Of a DNA stretch of 42,154 nt, positions 42,140 through 42,154 are shown one piece after another (positions within the stretch are counted from its first letter, which is position 1; every line of letters begins with the position of its first letter). The translations under genes and the position numbers were made by a program. The stretch lies in contig URSS01000024.1 in the NCBI GenBank assembly GCA_900550545.1, forward strand, positions 1-42,154. Reading direction: 5' to 3'. This DNA is from an uncultured Lachnobacterium sp. (GTDB taxonomy: Bacteria; Bacillota; Clostridia; Lachnospirales; Lachnospiraceae). A model generated the notes under the pieces. The model had not been told where the DNA came from. It saw only the letters and a program-made list of their open reading frames with translations, and ran no database searches.

Positions 42140-42154
42140 TTATGATTAATCAAA

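Overview
The window looks like chromosomal DNA of a gut-type Lachnospiraceae bacterium (Clostridia). The grounds are the AT-rich sequence, strong AGGAGG-type ribosome binding sites, a perfect CIRCE operator, a clostridial-type thiSFGHE cluster, an Fe-hydrogenase-like sensor and typical Lachnospiraceae c-di-GMP proteins. The genus cannot be fixed from the sequence alone. No tRNA, rRNA or CRISPR array was seen.

Positions 1-9425 are accessory DNA made of nested fragments. First comes the end of a conjugative or mobilisable element: a sigma-region-4-like protein, an orphan MazF/PemK-type toxin, a small ORF and a large serine recombinase (1-3745). Next are hairpins, a terminator and IS-end-like repeats. 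A lone protein with a PD-(D/E)XK-like motif follows (4138-5730). Then come a second serine recombinase broken at an A7 run with its small Recombinase-domain partner (5796-7776, minus), an intact DinJ-YafQ toxin-antitoxin pair with a clear promoter/operator, and a decayed prophage tail module (major tail protein and tail assembly chaperone).

Positions 9594-25217 are mostly chromosomal. They hold a broken LacI-type regulator coupled to a MATE exporter, a pair of c-di-GMP enzymes (membrane HD-GYP/GGDEF, then GGDEF/EAL), a GNAT acetyltransferase, CbiD, purine nucleoside phosphorylase, a metallo-hydrolase, an SCP2-like protein and a ROK glucokinase. Convergent to these is the thiamine thiazole operon thiS-thiF-thiG-thiH-thiE, with a strong promoter and a structured leader of about 180 nt that is not a recognisable TPP riboswitch.

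Positions 25552-40796 hold redox and transport functions. There is a soluble fusion of an Fe-hydrogenase H-cluster domain to a chemoreceptor signalling domain, then hybrid cluster protein (hcp) divergent from a Crp/Fnr regulator. A two-component system is divergent from a five-gene operon. That operon combines a propeller-plus-solute-binding lipoprotein, two MalF/MalG-like permeases, a long coiled-coil HlyD-like adaptor and a MacB-periplasmic-domain-like protein, with no ATPase. A CIRCE-controlled small heat shock protein and a second MATE exporter follow.

Positions 40858-42140 hold the most unusual structure. It is a regular array of seven ~51-bp units in which GGACAT and ATGTCC half-sites alternate 14 times at 24/27-bp steps, separated by variable AT-rich segments. 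A predicted PD-(D/E)XK/Vsr-like nuclease lies directly downstream, followed by a hairpin. This array-plus-nuclease unit is the best candidate for an undescribed system. The HlyD/MacB-like/sugar-permease operon is the second.
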